A stretch of 18,746 nt of DNA from positions 1 through 18,746 of the forward strand of contig CAZFQD010000030.1 in assembly GCA_964520885.1 (NCBI GenBank). The letters run 5' to 3'. Made by a program: the position numbers and the translations under genes. Positions 8,429 through 15,825 of this stretch are shown one piece after another. A model generated the notes under the pieces. That model was not told the origin of the DNA. It did no database searches and was given only the letters and a program-made list of their open reading frames with translations. How positions within the stretch are numbered: position 1 is the first letter of the stretch; every line of letters begins with the position of its first letter. This stretch comes from CAZFQD01 sp964520885 (GTDB lineage Bacteria; Bacillota; Clostridia; Oscillospirales; SIG519).

Positions 8429-11342
8429 TTAAACTCACCTCTTTGTCGTTTAAACCGAATTCATTAAGCTTTTTGATAATCTCTTCATTGTTTTGCTGGT
8501 TCCAATAGTTCAAAGCTTCTCTTGGATTTTCATTATTGTAAATGACGGCTCTAAAGGCATTATCAATATTCCTCGAAACATAATATCCACCGGGTATCTC
8601 AGGTATCTCCTTGACATTTCTCCATTGACTCATAATTACCTTCAATTCACTGCCAGACCATGGTATCTGCTTCAATGCATCAATGTTAGCAGGATTATAT
8701 CTGCCGGCAGCACCTAATATTGATTCAATTTCTTTTCCATACTCACCTTGAGTATTTGCCTGTGTCCACCAGTTAATAAAATCCCATGAAGCTTTCTTAT
8801 TTTTTGTAGCAGACAAAATCACACATGCTGTTCCTGAAGCAGCTTCTGTCCTGTTTACTGTACCATCTGATTGTACTGTGCCTGGAATTGGAACCATACT
8901 CCACATATTTTTAATTTCTGGTGCTGCAGTATCAAGCATATTGTAAAAGGTATAAACATTAATATCTAACGGCATTTCACCTGTTCGAAAACGATTATAG
9001 TCATCTTTAAACAAAGGGAATCCATACTGTGTATATAAATCTGTGTATTGCTTAAAAATGTTATTTGATAATGTCGTGTTAAGCTCAGTTCCATTAAGAT
9101 TCTTATTATAAATATTTCCGCCGTTTTGCATAATAAGTGTTAAAAAAATATTCAATGCCCCCATACCCTGAGAAACAACACTGTAAGCGTCAAGTGATAC
9201 ATACGGTATACCTACATTCATATTGTTTCTCTGTAAAACCTCAGCTACATCATAAAAATCATTCCAAGTATCAGGTGGTTTTATGTTAAGTGCATTAAAA
9301 ATATCTGTCCTGTAAAACATCATAAAGAAATTCTGCGTTTCAGGTAAAGCATAATAATTTCCGTTTAAGCAGTATGGAATCATTGCGTTATTCATGTAAT
9401 GTTTTATATTATCAGAAAAGCCACTAAAAGTTTGCAGTGGAATAACCGCTTCTCTCAATGCGAGATTTATAGGGTCACCTCTGCCAATCATTAAAGCAAC
9501 ATCCGGACCTTTGCCTGCCATAACAGCCTGCGTCAGTCCGCCTTGAACAAGCGAAAGATTAACCGTAATACCCGACTGAGGCGTAAAGCTGTTGTCTATG
9601 AGGCTTTTTAACACTTCTGCCTGATCTCTTCCTGAATTTATCCATACATAAACCGATTTGCTTTTGTCATAAACATTACCAATACTACTGTAATCCTCAA
9701 AAAAGGAACCGAAAAATCCTTTGACCTGATATGCAATCTTTTCAAAAAAAGAAGATTTTTTTTCTTGAATAGGTGTACTTTCAGGAGAGATATAAATTTT
9801 ATCCAAAAGAAGTTTTTGGTTTTTGATTTGCAATATCCATGCCGCTAAAGTAAATACATTTGTCTGAAAACTTGAAAGTCTTGAAGGAATTGTATTTGGT
9901 TGTGCAATAAAGCTGTCAAGTTCATTGGACATCATATCAAGCATTGAGGCTTCCGACCCCTTATGCTTTGTTATTTGGTATAAACTCTGCTCAACGCCTC
10001 TAAATAATCGTGCGTCTTTTTTCATAGTGCTTATTAAATCCGGAACAGCAACCTGAAGGTTATAATCACGGTAAATATCCGGTATTGCTCCTGTTATCAT
10101 GATTATTTTCCTATAAAGTGCGTTTAATGAATAAACACCATATCCTACATCTGAAAGTAATGATGACATATCACCTAATGTAACTGACATGGAAATTTGA
10201 TGTTCGCCTTTTTTAAGAAATATTTGATATGGATTGTTATCTCCTAATATCTTATAATTCCAATCTACTCCATAATCAAATTTTACAGCTTCCAGTTCTT
10301 TAAAAGGAACACTTCCATCAATTTTAACTTTACGTGATACAAATAATCCGCGGATATAGTTCTGCTTATACCTAAAACCTATATTGTAAAAGCCATCTTT
10401 TGGTACGTCGAAGCTCCAAGAGATCGTCTGATTAGGCAGTGCCCAATTATCTCCGCCAATGGTATTCAGCCTGACTTTAACAGGATCACAAGGCGTTGTT
10501 CCAGGATCAGACCTGTCTGAAACAGAATAAATCATTGAGGAAGTAGTGTACAAAGTTTTTTCAGCTTCCAATACAATTGTACTTCCCTGAGTGTTATTCT
10601 TATTTAATAAGTTTTTGTATTGCTGATAGGACGGCGGCTGTTTTTCATTATAAATATTAATTTGTTTTATTGCTATGGGTTCCTTTACCGATGTGAGCTT
10701 TATAGTATGTACTCCCTTTGAAAAATAAAAAAGGTAAGGATCATTTGTCAAGCCTTCATTGTTCAAAAAAGGTTCGCTCATCCACTGGTTTACTTCAACC
10801 TGTGGCGACCTGATATCGTTGCCTTTATTATCTTGTTGCGGAATTGAGTATTTATCCTTGAATAGTCGCGGAAATGATATTGAGTTTGCACCGTTAAAAG
10901 GTATATTATCATCTATTGATAATTCAAACTCAATATCTCCTCCGTTACCTTCAAGAGTATAATAATCAAGTGACATATTATATAATCCGGATTGGTTAAT
11001 AACGACATTCCATTCGACATTGCCATCTTGGTTATTCCAGACTAAGATATTTTTTTGACCTTTAAAATCCTGTATCTTAGCGTCAGTACCGTTTGTTACG
11101 GAAAAGGACATCGCAGGAATTGCCATTGTGACATCAGGTTTTATCTCATTCTTATACTTATCATAATATAATGTATAACTACCTTCAACACCATACTGTC
11201 CTGTATATGGGTCGGGTGTATTTACACTATCTTCTGCAAATACAAAAGAAAAGTATGAAAATATAAAAAGAACAATTATTATTAAAGTAATTATTTTAAA
11301 TATTGCTTTTGATGAATTAAATACCAATTTCTTTTCTGCCAT
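8418..11342 (-). CDS. Solute-binding protein fused to N-terminal carbohydrate-binding-like modules
   Basis: A 974-residue exported protein from the ATG at 11342, which follows GGGAGGG by 5 bases; the longer frame to the GTG at 11384 has no such site. The N-terminus is basic, then strongly hydrophobic (about 15-35, ending FVFAEDS), with no lipobox cysteine, so it is either cleaved and released or held as a membrane anchor. Two beta-rich, CBM6/CBM35-like stretches follow (about 60-235 and 255-415); each has a 'GxYN-' strand (GLYNMSLDYY; GFYNIGFRYK) and a late 'KGxH' turn (KGVHTIKL; KGEHQISM). A helical linker (about 420-540) leads to a family-1-type solute-binding domain (about 560-970: SVYVWINSGRDQAEVLKSL, KGPDVALMIGRGDP, LNGNYYALPETQNFFMMFYR, PPDTWNDF). 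The likely job is to capture a polysaccharide or large oligosaccharide and deliver it to the permeases. Module boundaries are approximate. Confidence 0.85.
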   Translation of the reverse strand: MAEKKLVFNSSKAIFKIITLIIIVLFIFSYFSFVFAEDSVNTPDPYTGQYGVEGSYTLYYDKYKNEIKPDVTMAIPAMSFSVTNGTDAKIQDFKGQKNILVWNNQDGNVEWNVVINQSGLYNMSLDYYTLEGNGGDIEFELSIDDNIPFNGANSISFPRLFKDKYSIPQQDNKGNDIRSPQVEVNQWMSEPFLNNEGLTNDPYLFYFSKGVHTIKLTSVKEPIAIKQINIYNEKQPPSYQQYKNLLNKNNTQGSTIVLEAEKTLYTTSSMIYSVSDRSDPGTTPCDPVKVRLNTIGGDNWALPNQTISWSFDVPKDGFYNIGFRYKQNYIRGLFVSRKVKIDGSVPFKELEAVKFDYGVDWNYKILGDNNPYQIFLKKGEHQISMSVTLGDMSSLLSDVGYGVYSLNALYRKIIMITGAIPDIYRDYNLQVAVPDLISTMKKDARLFRGVEQSLYQITKHKGSEASMLDMMSNELDSFIAQPNTIPSRLSSFQTNVFTLAAWILQIKNQKLLLDKIYISPESTPIQEKKSSFFEKIAYQVKGFFGSFFEDYSSIGNVYDKSKSVYVWINSGRDQAEVLKSLIDNSFTPQSGITVNLSLVQGGLTQAVMAGKGPDVALMIGRGDPINLALREAVIPLQTFSGFSDNIKHYMNNAMIPYCLNGNYYALPETQNFFMMFYRTDIFNALNIKPPDTWNDFYDVAEVLQRNNMNVGIPYVSLDAYSVVSQGMGALNIFLTLIMQNGGNIYNKNLNGTELNTTLSNNIFKQYTDLYTQYGFPLFKDDYNRFRTGEMPLDINVYTFYNMLDTAAPEIKNMWSMVPIPGTVQSDGTVNRTEAASGTACVILSATKNKKASWDFINWWTQANTQGEYGKEIESILGAAGRYNPANIDALKQIPWSGSELKVIMSQWRNVKEIPEIPGGYYVSRNIDNAFRAVIYNNENPREALNYWNQQNNEEIIKKLNEFGLNDKEVSLNGN

Positions 11343-11427
11343 AAAAACCCTCCCTACTATTGATTTTGGTCTTTTTTGCCACACAAGCCATAACAGAACT
11401 ACGGGTTGTTATTTTCTTTGCAATCCG

Positions 11428-12783
11428 TTATTTTTTTGTTTGAGCTTTTACGTTAGAATTTGCATTATCAATTTCCGATTGAAGTAAAGGAGAATATTTT
11501 TGGATACAGGTAGACCAAGGATCGCCAAATTGACCGATCTCATTCCACATTATCCACATCTGATCATTACCCCAGTTGCCGACGCCAAGCATTCGTGGCA
11601 CAACAAATGTAAACTTACTTGAATCCATTTCATCCTGTAGATTATATATATCTGGTGTAAAACCTGTCAGTCTTGTATCCTTTTCTCTTAATCTCTGCTT
11701 TGTAGTGGCGTCTACAAGCATATATCTCGTAATGACTGTGTAAGCTATAGCACCTCCAGGGTTTTTTGCTCCTTTTGCTATCCATGCTCCTTCAATCCTT
11801 GACTGAACATAATAATTGTTTGAATTATCCATTTTTGGAGTAGGTGCAAATGCAAATTCTCCCTTTTCCATCTGATCGCTGAATGTTGATAATATCCATG
11901 CCGCTCCCCAAAGCATTGCGGTAGTGCCCTTTGTAAAAGCTTGTATTGCATTTCCAAAGTTGGTATCTCTGCATTCGTCTTTATAACCGGTGTTATATAC
12001 AAAATTCATTGCTTTAGCCAAATTTGGATCGTCAATATTATTTATAAATTCACCATCGGGTTGGGTTTTAACAAAATCGGATCCGCATGAAATATAAAAA
12101 TCAATAGGATGCATTGTAAATCCATAAACATCGGTTTTTCCATCTCCGTTTGTATCAACGGTAAGCTGATTGGCAAGCTCAATCATTTTACTCCAAGTCC
12201 ACTCGCCCTTTTTATATAAATCCAGCGGAGTATCAAGTGCTAAATCTTCAAACATTTTGACATTATAAAATAAAAAACTGTCGTTATGTATTTGACTTAT
12301 AGGAAAATAATACTTTCCGTTTATCTTATACTGGTCGTTTACAGCTTTGACGTTTTGCCAGAGAGGAGTATCGAAATTGATATAACTATCAATTGGCTGC
12401 ACCAAATCGTTATAAATAAAATTCGGAAAATCTTGCCCTTTATATTTTATAAGATCAGGAGAGCTGCCTGACATTACCATTTGAGCAACTTTTGTCGGTA
12501 ATTCTGCATATGTAGTTCTGATAAATTCCAATTCACAATTATATTTTTGCTTCATGAGATTGTTAATCTCATAAAAATAATTATTTGGATCAGTTAAACC
12601 ACTTGAACTATCCCATGTAAGGTATGTTACTTTTTCTTCGGTTATGTTTAGCTTGGGTAACAATAAATCGCCATTGATATTGCCTGCTTCGGATGAACTT
12701 TTGTTATTATTACCGTTCTGACACCCGACAAAAACTGAAAGTACAATTAATAATACCACCATCAACGAAATAATCTTTTTCAA
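11428..12783 (-). CDS. Sugar ABC transporter substrate-binding lipoprotein
   Basis: Extracellular solute-binding protein of a CUT1 importer, 451 residues from the TTG at 12783. The signal peptide ends in a lipobox (VFVGC, Cys at residue 21), so the mature protein should be lipid-anchored. The domain is family-1-like: MVMSGSSPDLIKYKG, a calcium-loop-like DTNGDGKTDVYG near 210-221, and KGTTAMLWGAAW in the C-terminal lobe. An ATG at 12798 opens the frame, but it has no upstream ribosome binding site, whereas the adjacent AGGAGA sits 6 bases before the TTG; the TTG start gives the usual MKKI signal-peptide opening. It is the first gene of the transport operon, about 85 bases after the probable transcription start, and precedes the larger binding-protein fusion by 85 bases. 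Confidence 0.92.
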   Translation of the reverse strand: MKKIISLMVVLLIVLSVFVGCQNGNNNKSSSEAGNINGDLLLPKLNITEEKVTYLTWDSSSGLTDPNNYFYEINNLMKQKYNCELEFIRTTYAELPTKVAQMVMSGSSPDLIKYKGQDFPNFIYNDLVQPIDSYINFDTPLWQNVKAVNDQYKINGKYYFPISQIHNDSFLFYNVKMFEDLALDTPLDLYKKGEWTWSKMIELANQLTVDTNGDGKTDVYGFTMHPIDFYISCGSDFVKTQPDGEFINNIDDPNLAKAMNFVYNTGYKDECRDTNFGNAIQAFTKGTTAMLWGAAWILSTFSDQMEKGEFAFAPTPKMDNSNNYYVQSRIEGAWIAKGAKNPGGAIAYTVITRYMLVDATTKQRLREKDTRLTGFTPDIYNLQDEMDSSKFTFVVPRMLGVGNWGNDQMWIMWNEIGQFGDPWSTCIQKYSPLLQSEIDNANSNVKAQTKK

Positions 12784-12794
12784 AATAATTCTCC

Positions 12795-12863
12795 TCATTT
12801 TATTAATTTAATAATCCAACTAAACTGTAATTTGATTAACCTCTTTATCAGTATATGCACCAT
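12795..12863 (-). CDS. Possible 22-codon leader peptide before the binding lipoprotein gene
   Basis: An ATG at 12863 opens a 22-codon frame ending in TGA at 12795, just before the ribosome binding site of the lipoprotein gene. The product would be cationic and hydrophobic (opening MVHILIKRLIKL, closing IIKLIK). The ATG lies only a few bases beyond the predicted transcription start and has no ribosome binding site, so it would be nearly leaderless. Short frames arise by chance in A+T-rich DNA, and I give this low confidence. Confidence 0.15.
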   Translation of the reverse strand: MVHILIKRLIKLQFSWIIKLIK

Positions 12864-12867
12864 ATTG

Positions 12868-12890
12868 TATCAATAATTTTATCAATAATT
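12868..12890. repeat. Two direct repeats over the operon promoter
   Basis: Two copies of AATTATTGATA on the minus strand (12880-12890 and 12868-12878) lie one base apart, a 12-bp period. They cover the -10 box and run toward the transcription start. This is a reasonable place for a regulator to bind, but the region is A+T-rich and chance repetition is possible. Confidence 0.4.
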
Positions 12891-12904
12891 ACCTCAATAG
12901 TCAA
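12876..12904 (-). promoter_or_regulatory. SigA-type promoter of the transport operon
   Basis: On the minus strand, TTGACT (12899-12904) and TAAAAT (12876-12881) are separated by exactly 17 bases, each one mismatch from the consensus TTGACA and TATAAT. Transcription would start near 12869 and leave an untranslated leader of about 85 bases before the lipoprotein TTG. It lies in the 137-base gap after the GH43 gene, so the transport genes can be expressed separately from the upstream hydrolases. No convincing CcpA cre palindrome is visible around it. Confidence 0.65.
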
Positions 12905-12917
12905 TATAAAATGCCCG

Positions 12918-12935
12918 CCTTTTTTAAAAAAAAGG
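12918..12935 (-). other. A/T-rich palindrome after the GH43 stop, weak terminator candidate
   Basis: Immediately after the GH43 stop the minus strand reads CCTTTTTTTTAAAAAAGG, a near-perfect palindrome able to form an A-U-rich stem of 7-8 pairs. No U-run follows (the next bases are CGGGCATTTTATAT) and the loop is very tight, so it does not meet the normal criteria for an intrinsic terminator. It could slow polymerase or mark the 3' end of the hydrolase transcript. Confidence 0.25.
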
Positions 12936-13772
12936 TTATTTATTCAATACACTGTCTGCTATCTCTATAATGAACGGACGTTCCTTTCCCTGCACATTCG
13001 GATAATGAATTATCAGTTGCATTTTACCGTTAAAATCCTTGAATATCATTCCATGGCCACCATCATCTGTAAATAACGGCAGTTTCTCGTTTACCCACGG
13101 TCCGTTTATTTCAGAGGCTCTTGCAATACCTAAAGCATATCCGGTTTCACAGAGGCTGGACCAAATCATAATAAGGCTTGAATTTTTTCTTTTCAGTAAA
13201 AACGGCCCATCAGTAATGTAATTCCCGTCAAAGCCTTTAACCCAAGATACGGAAGAAGCGTTAAACAATTCAATCGGATCGCCAATAGAATTTTTCAAAT
13301 CATCACTAAGCCTTATAGCACAGATAGTTCCATCTTTTATTTGTGTCCATTCATGGCAAAAAACCATCCACGGTTTTCCCAACTTATCTATATATAGTGA
13401 CCCATCGAGACAATTCCAGTCTTTGGGTGTCACAGGTCCATTGCTGTGTATTCCAAATGGTCCAATTGGATTATCTGCAACAAGTATTTGCGTTCCTCTA
13501 AAAGCATCTTCAGCAAAAAAACTGGCGAACATATAAAAAAGGTCATTATATATGTATACTTCAGGAGCCCAAAAATGCCTGTCTGCCCAAAATCCATCTG
13601 GTCGCTTAAAAGCAGTAAAGGGACCATCCCAAGATTCTAAATCACTACTTTTAAAAACTTCAAACCTGTCTGCTATACCCCATGATGTCTCACCTTTTGT
13701 ACCATAAAGATAATATGTAGATTTATACGGCAGAATAAAAGGATCCCTCAAATAAATATCTTCTCTTTTCAT
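12936..13772 (-). CDS. GH43-type five-bladed propeller glycoside hydrolase
   Basis: A 278-residue protein with no signal peptide, so probably cytoplasmic. GH43 features are visible in order: Asp10 in LRDPFI (general base position), HFWAPEVYIYN (67-77), Asp123 in CLDGSLY (pKa-modulator position), the TDGPFLLK strand at 187-194, and GGHG (238-241) with the conserved His. In many GH43 enzymes the fourth site reads EGP with the general-acid Glu; here it is Asp188. The length is typical of a single-domain member with no extra beta-sandwich. Activities in GH43 include beta-xylosidase, alpha-arabinofuranosidase and galactan-cleaving exo-enzymes; I cannot choose. Start ATG, with AAAGGAG about 13 bases upstream (a long spacing). 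It lies 18 bases after the GH42 gene and is probably cotranscribed with it. Confidence 0.85.
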   Translation of the reverse strand: MKREDIYLRDPFILPYKSTYYLYGTKGETSWGIADRFEVFKSSDLESWDGPFTAFKRPDGFWADRHFWAPEVYIYNDLFYMFASFFAEDAFRGTQILVADNPIGPFGIHSNGPVTPKDWNCLDGSLYIDKLGKPWMVFCHEWTQIKDGTICAIRLSDDLKNSIGDPIELFNASSVSWVKGFDGNYITDGPFLLKRKNSSLIMIWSSLCETGYALGIARASEINGPWVNEKLPLFTDDGGHGMIFKDFNGKMQLIIHYPNVQGKERPFIIEIADSVLNK

Positions 13773-13790
13773 AATTAGTATATTGCTCCT

Positions 13791-15740
13791 TTATATATTT
13801 AAAATTGAATAACCATATGGCTCAATTTCATTTTCTGTTTTGTTATATTTCGCTTTTCCGCCCTTCCCACCCATATCCACGGACATGAGAATTCGGTTCC
13901 CTTCATTATTCACTCTAATTATAGATACTATGCCTACATCATTTTCAAATTTTAGCCTAACGCCGGCTAATCCGGCATAATGAGCAAATAATTTAGACAA
14001 CATCAATTTACCTTCATCTGAAGACGGCAGTGCACCAAGTGAAATAATCTTCCCTTCTCCATAATCCCTTTCAGTTATAAAAGCTAATCCAGTAGTTTCT
14101 CCGCCAACAACATTACCTATCTTTTTTGCTTCGTTGCATTGCATAAAGTGACTCCAAAGAGACAGCGGTGCCCTAATACCAAAAGCCTCACCTTCACATG
14201 CAGTACCTTTGATGGGATATGAAAATAAAACCTTTACTCCTGCTGCAGATTCAAATTTTCTTCCCAAAGCTGAATCCGTATGCACAGTATGCTCTTTTGT
14301 CCTCATCCCTGTTAGCGGTCCTACAATCCATATTCCTCCTTTTTCAACAAACGAAAGAGCTTTATTTAAGAGCTCATCGCTCAAATAGTAAATAAAAGGT
14401 GTAATAACTATTTTATATTCATCAAGCTTTGCATTTTCACCAATTATGTCACGATGAAATCCGGAATCAAGAATAATATCATAAATCCCTCTCATAAGAT
14501 TGTAATAATCCATATTTTCAAGCGGTTCTGTCATCATAAAGGCTCTTGCAATATCAGAATAATGCAAAGCAATTTCAGCTTTTACAGGTACAGTCATAAT
14601 TATTTGGTTTTCTATTTCCCTCATTGCAGCAGTTGCCTTTTCCACCTGCCTGTATCCTATTGCAGGTTCTCCCCATGAACTTATTATTGCCCCGTGAGGA
14701 ATCTCACAACCACTTTTATGTTGTCTAAAGAGCCAATATGAAAATCCGAATGCACCCATTGCATAAGCACAAACCGATTCTGCTTTAACAAATTCATCTG
14801 GATGTATTTTTTTGTTTACTTCAATAAAACCACTATGAGAGGAGCAAGTTTCCATAACCATAAATGAATAACCATTTTTCATACAACGAAACCGATCGTA
14901 ATCAAACACCATTTGACGATAATCATTTGCCTCAGGGTAATCGTCAAACGAAGCGAAATCAAGTTCTTCAAATACAGCCTCATTATTAAGCATAAACAAA
15001 ACACTTGAATTATGCGTTATTGGAGCTTTTGAGTGTTTTCTGATGATATCTGTTTGTATCCGCAGATATTCGACTATTTTTTCTCTTGAAAAAAGCCTGT
15101 ACATAGTCGAAAGTGAAGGGTTATGTAAAAAAGTCGTCCTTAGAGGTACGGGCACTTGCTCAAAACTCTGGTAATACTGGCTCCACACATGGGTTGCCCA
15201 TGCAATATTAAGATTTTCTATGGTTTCATACCTTTTTTCTAGCCACTCATGCCATAATTTTTCACATTCTTCACAATAGCATTCGGCCACATTACATTTA
15301 AATTCATTATCTATCTGCCAACCAATAACACCTGGTAAATTTCCTACTTTTTCAGCAAGAGCTTCTACTATAATTTTCGTCCTTTTGTGAAAATAAGGGT
15401 TATTTGTACAGACATGCTGTCTTGCACCATGAATTACAATACCTGCATTATCTTTATACATACGCTCAGAATGCCCATAAGAAACCCATATTGGCGGTGT
15501 TGCAGTCGGTGTGCAAATGATAGTTGAAATACCATTTTCATTTAGTTTGTTAATGACTTCAACAAAAAATGATACATCTATAACATTTTCATAAGGTTCC
15601 ATAACCGACCATGCAAATTCGCCCATTCGGACGACATTAATTCCAAGCTTTTTCATATACGATATATCCTGGTTGATGGTGTTGTCATCCCAAAGTTCCG
15701 GGTAATAGGCTGCACCGTGTAATAATCTCTTCTCTATCAA
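13791..15740 (-). CDS. GH42 beta-galactosidase
   Basis: Hydrolyses beta-galactosides (some family members act on alpha-L-arabinopyranosides), probably in the cytoplasm because no signal peptide is present. The 649-residue length is normal for GH42. The N-terminal TIM barrel carries the acid/base Glu146 (WQIDNEF) and nucleophile Glu297 (MVMETCSS). The family's zinc-site cysteines are present: Cys111 (HVCTNNP) and Cys154, Cys156, Cys159 (ECYCEEC). The barrel is followed by a trimerisation-type domain (about 390-590) and a short C-terminal beta domain. The start is TTG with GGGG four to five bases upstream; no better start is in frame, and the conserved opening LHGAAYYPELW follows at residue 7. 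Together with the GH43 gene it likely trims oligosaccharides imported by the transporter next door. Confidence 0.95.
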   Translation of the reverse strand: MIEKRLLHGAAYYPELWDDNTINQDISYMKKLGINVVRMGEFAWSVMEPYENVIDVSFFVEVINKLNENGISTIICTPTATPPIWVSYGHSERMYKDNAGIVIHGARQHVCTNNPYFHKRTKIIVEALAEKVGNLPGVIGWQIDNEFKCNVAECYCEECEKLWHEWLEKRYETIENLNIAWATHVWSQYYQSFEQVPVPLRTTFLHNPSLSTMYRLFSREKIVEYLRIQTDIIRKHSKAPITHNSSVLFMLNNEAVFEELDFASFDDYPEANDYRQMVFDYDRFRCMKNGYSFMVMETCSSHSGFIEVNKKIHPDEFVKAESVCAYAMGAFGFSYWLFRQHKSGCEIPHGAIISSWGEPAIGYRQVEKATAAMREIENQIIMTVPVKAEIALHYSDIARAFMMTEPLENMDYYNLMRGIYDIILDSGFHRDIIGENAKLDEYKIVITPFIYYLSDELLNKALSFVEKGGIWIVGPLTGMRTKEHTVHTDSALGRKFESAAGVKVLFSYPIKGTACEGEAFGIRAPLSLWSHFMQCNEAKKIGNVVGGETTGLAFITERDYGEGKIISLGALPSSDEGKLMLSKLFAHYAGLAGVRLKFENDVGIVSIIRVNNEGNRILMSVDMGGKGGKAKYNKTENEIEPYGYSILNI

Positions 15741-15775
15741 TTATATCCCCATCTTTATTATGATTTTTAATGTGA

Positions 15776-15791
15776 AATGTTCTGAAACATT
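15776..15791. other. Short inverted repeat in the gap before the GH42 gene
   Basis: In the 85-base gap between the pectate-lyase-like and GH42 genes, AATGTT and AACATT face each other across a 4-base spacer (CTGA on the plus strand). The 6-bp arms could form a small hairpin or an operator half-site pair. No U-run follows, so it is not an intrinsic terminator, and I found no good promoter in this gap. Confidence 0.3.
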
Positions 15792-15825
15792 GTTTTGATA
15801 TACATATGATCTTTACCTTATAATT

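Noticed and set aside
11343..11384. Longer GTG start for the solute-binding fusion gene
   Set aside because: The GGGAGGG ribosome binding site lies inside this extension, 5 bases before the ATG at 11342.
11343..11427. Internal promoter or terminator in the 85-base gap between the two binding-protein genes
   Set aside because: No -35/-10 pair at proper spacing and no stable hairpin with a U-run could be found.
12784..12798. ATG start of the lipoprotein gene at 12798
   Set aside because: No ribosome binding site lies upstream, while AGGAGA directly after this ATG is correctly spaced for the TTG at 12783.
12918..12935. Rho-independent terminator after the GH43 gene
   Set aside because: The stem is almost all A-U, the loop is too tight and no U-run follows; kept only as a weak candidate.
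12855..13076. Plus-strand frame of 73 codons at the GH43 end and promoter region
   Set aside because: It overlaps the GH43 gene and its promoter gap on the other strand, has no ribosome binding site and resembles no known family.
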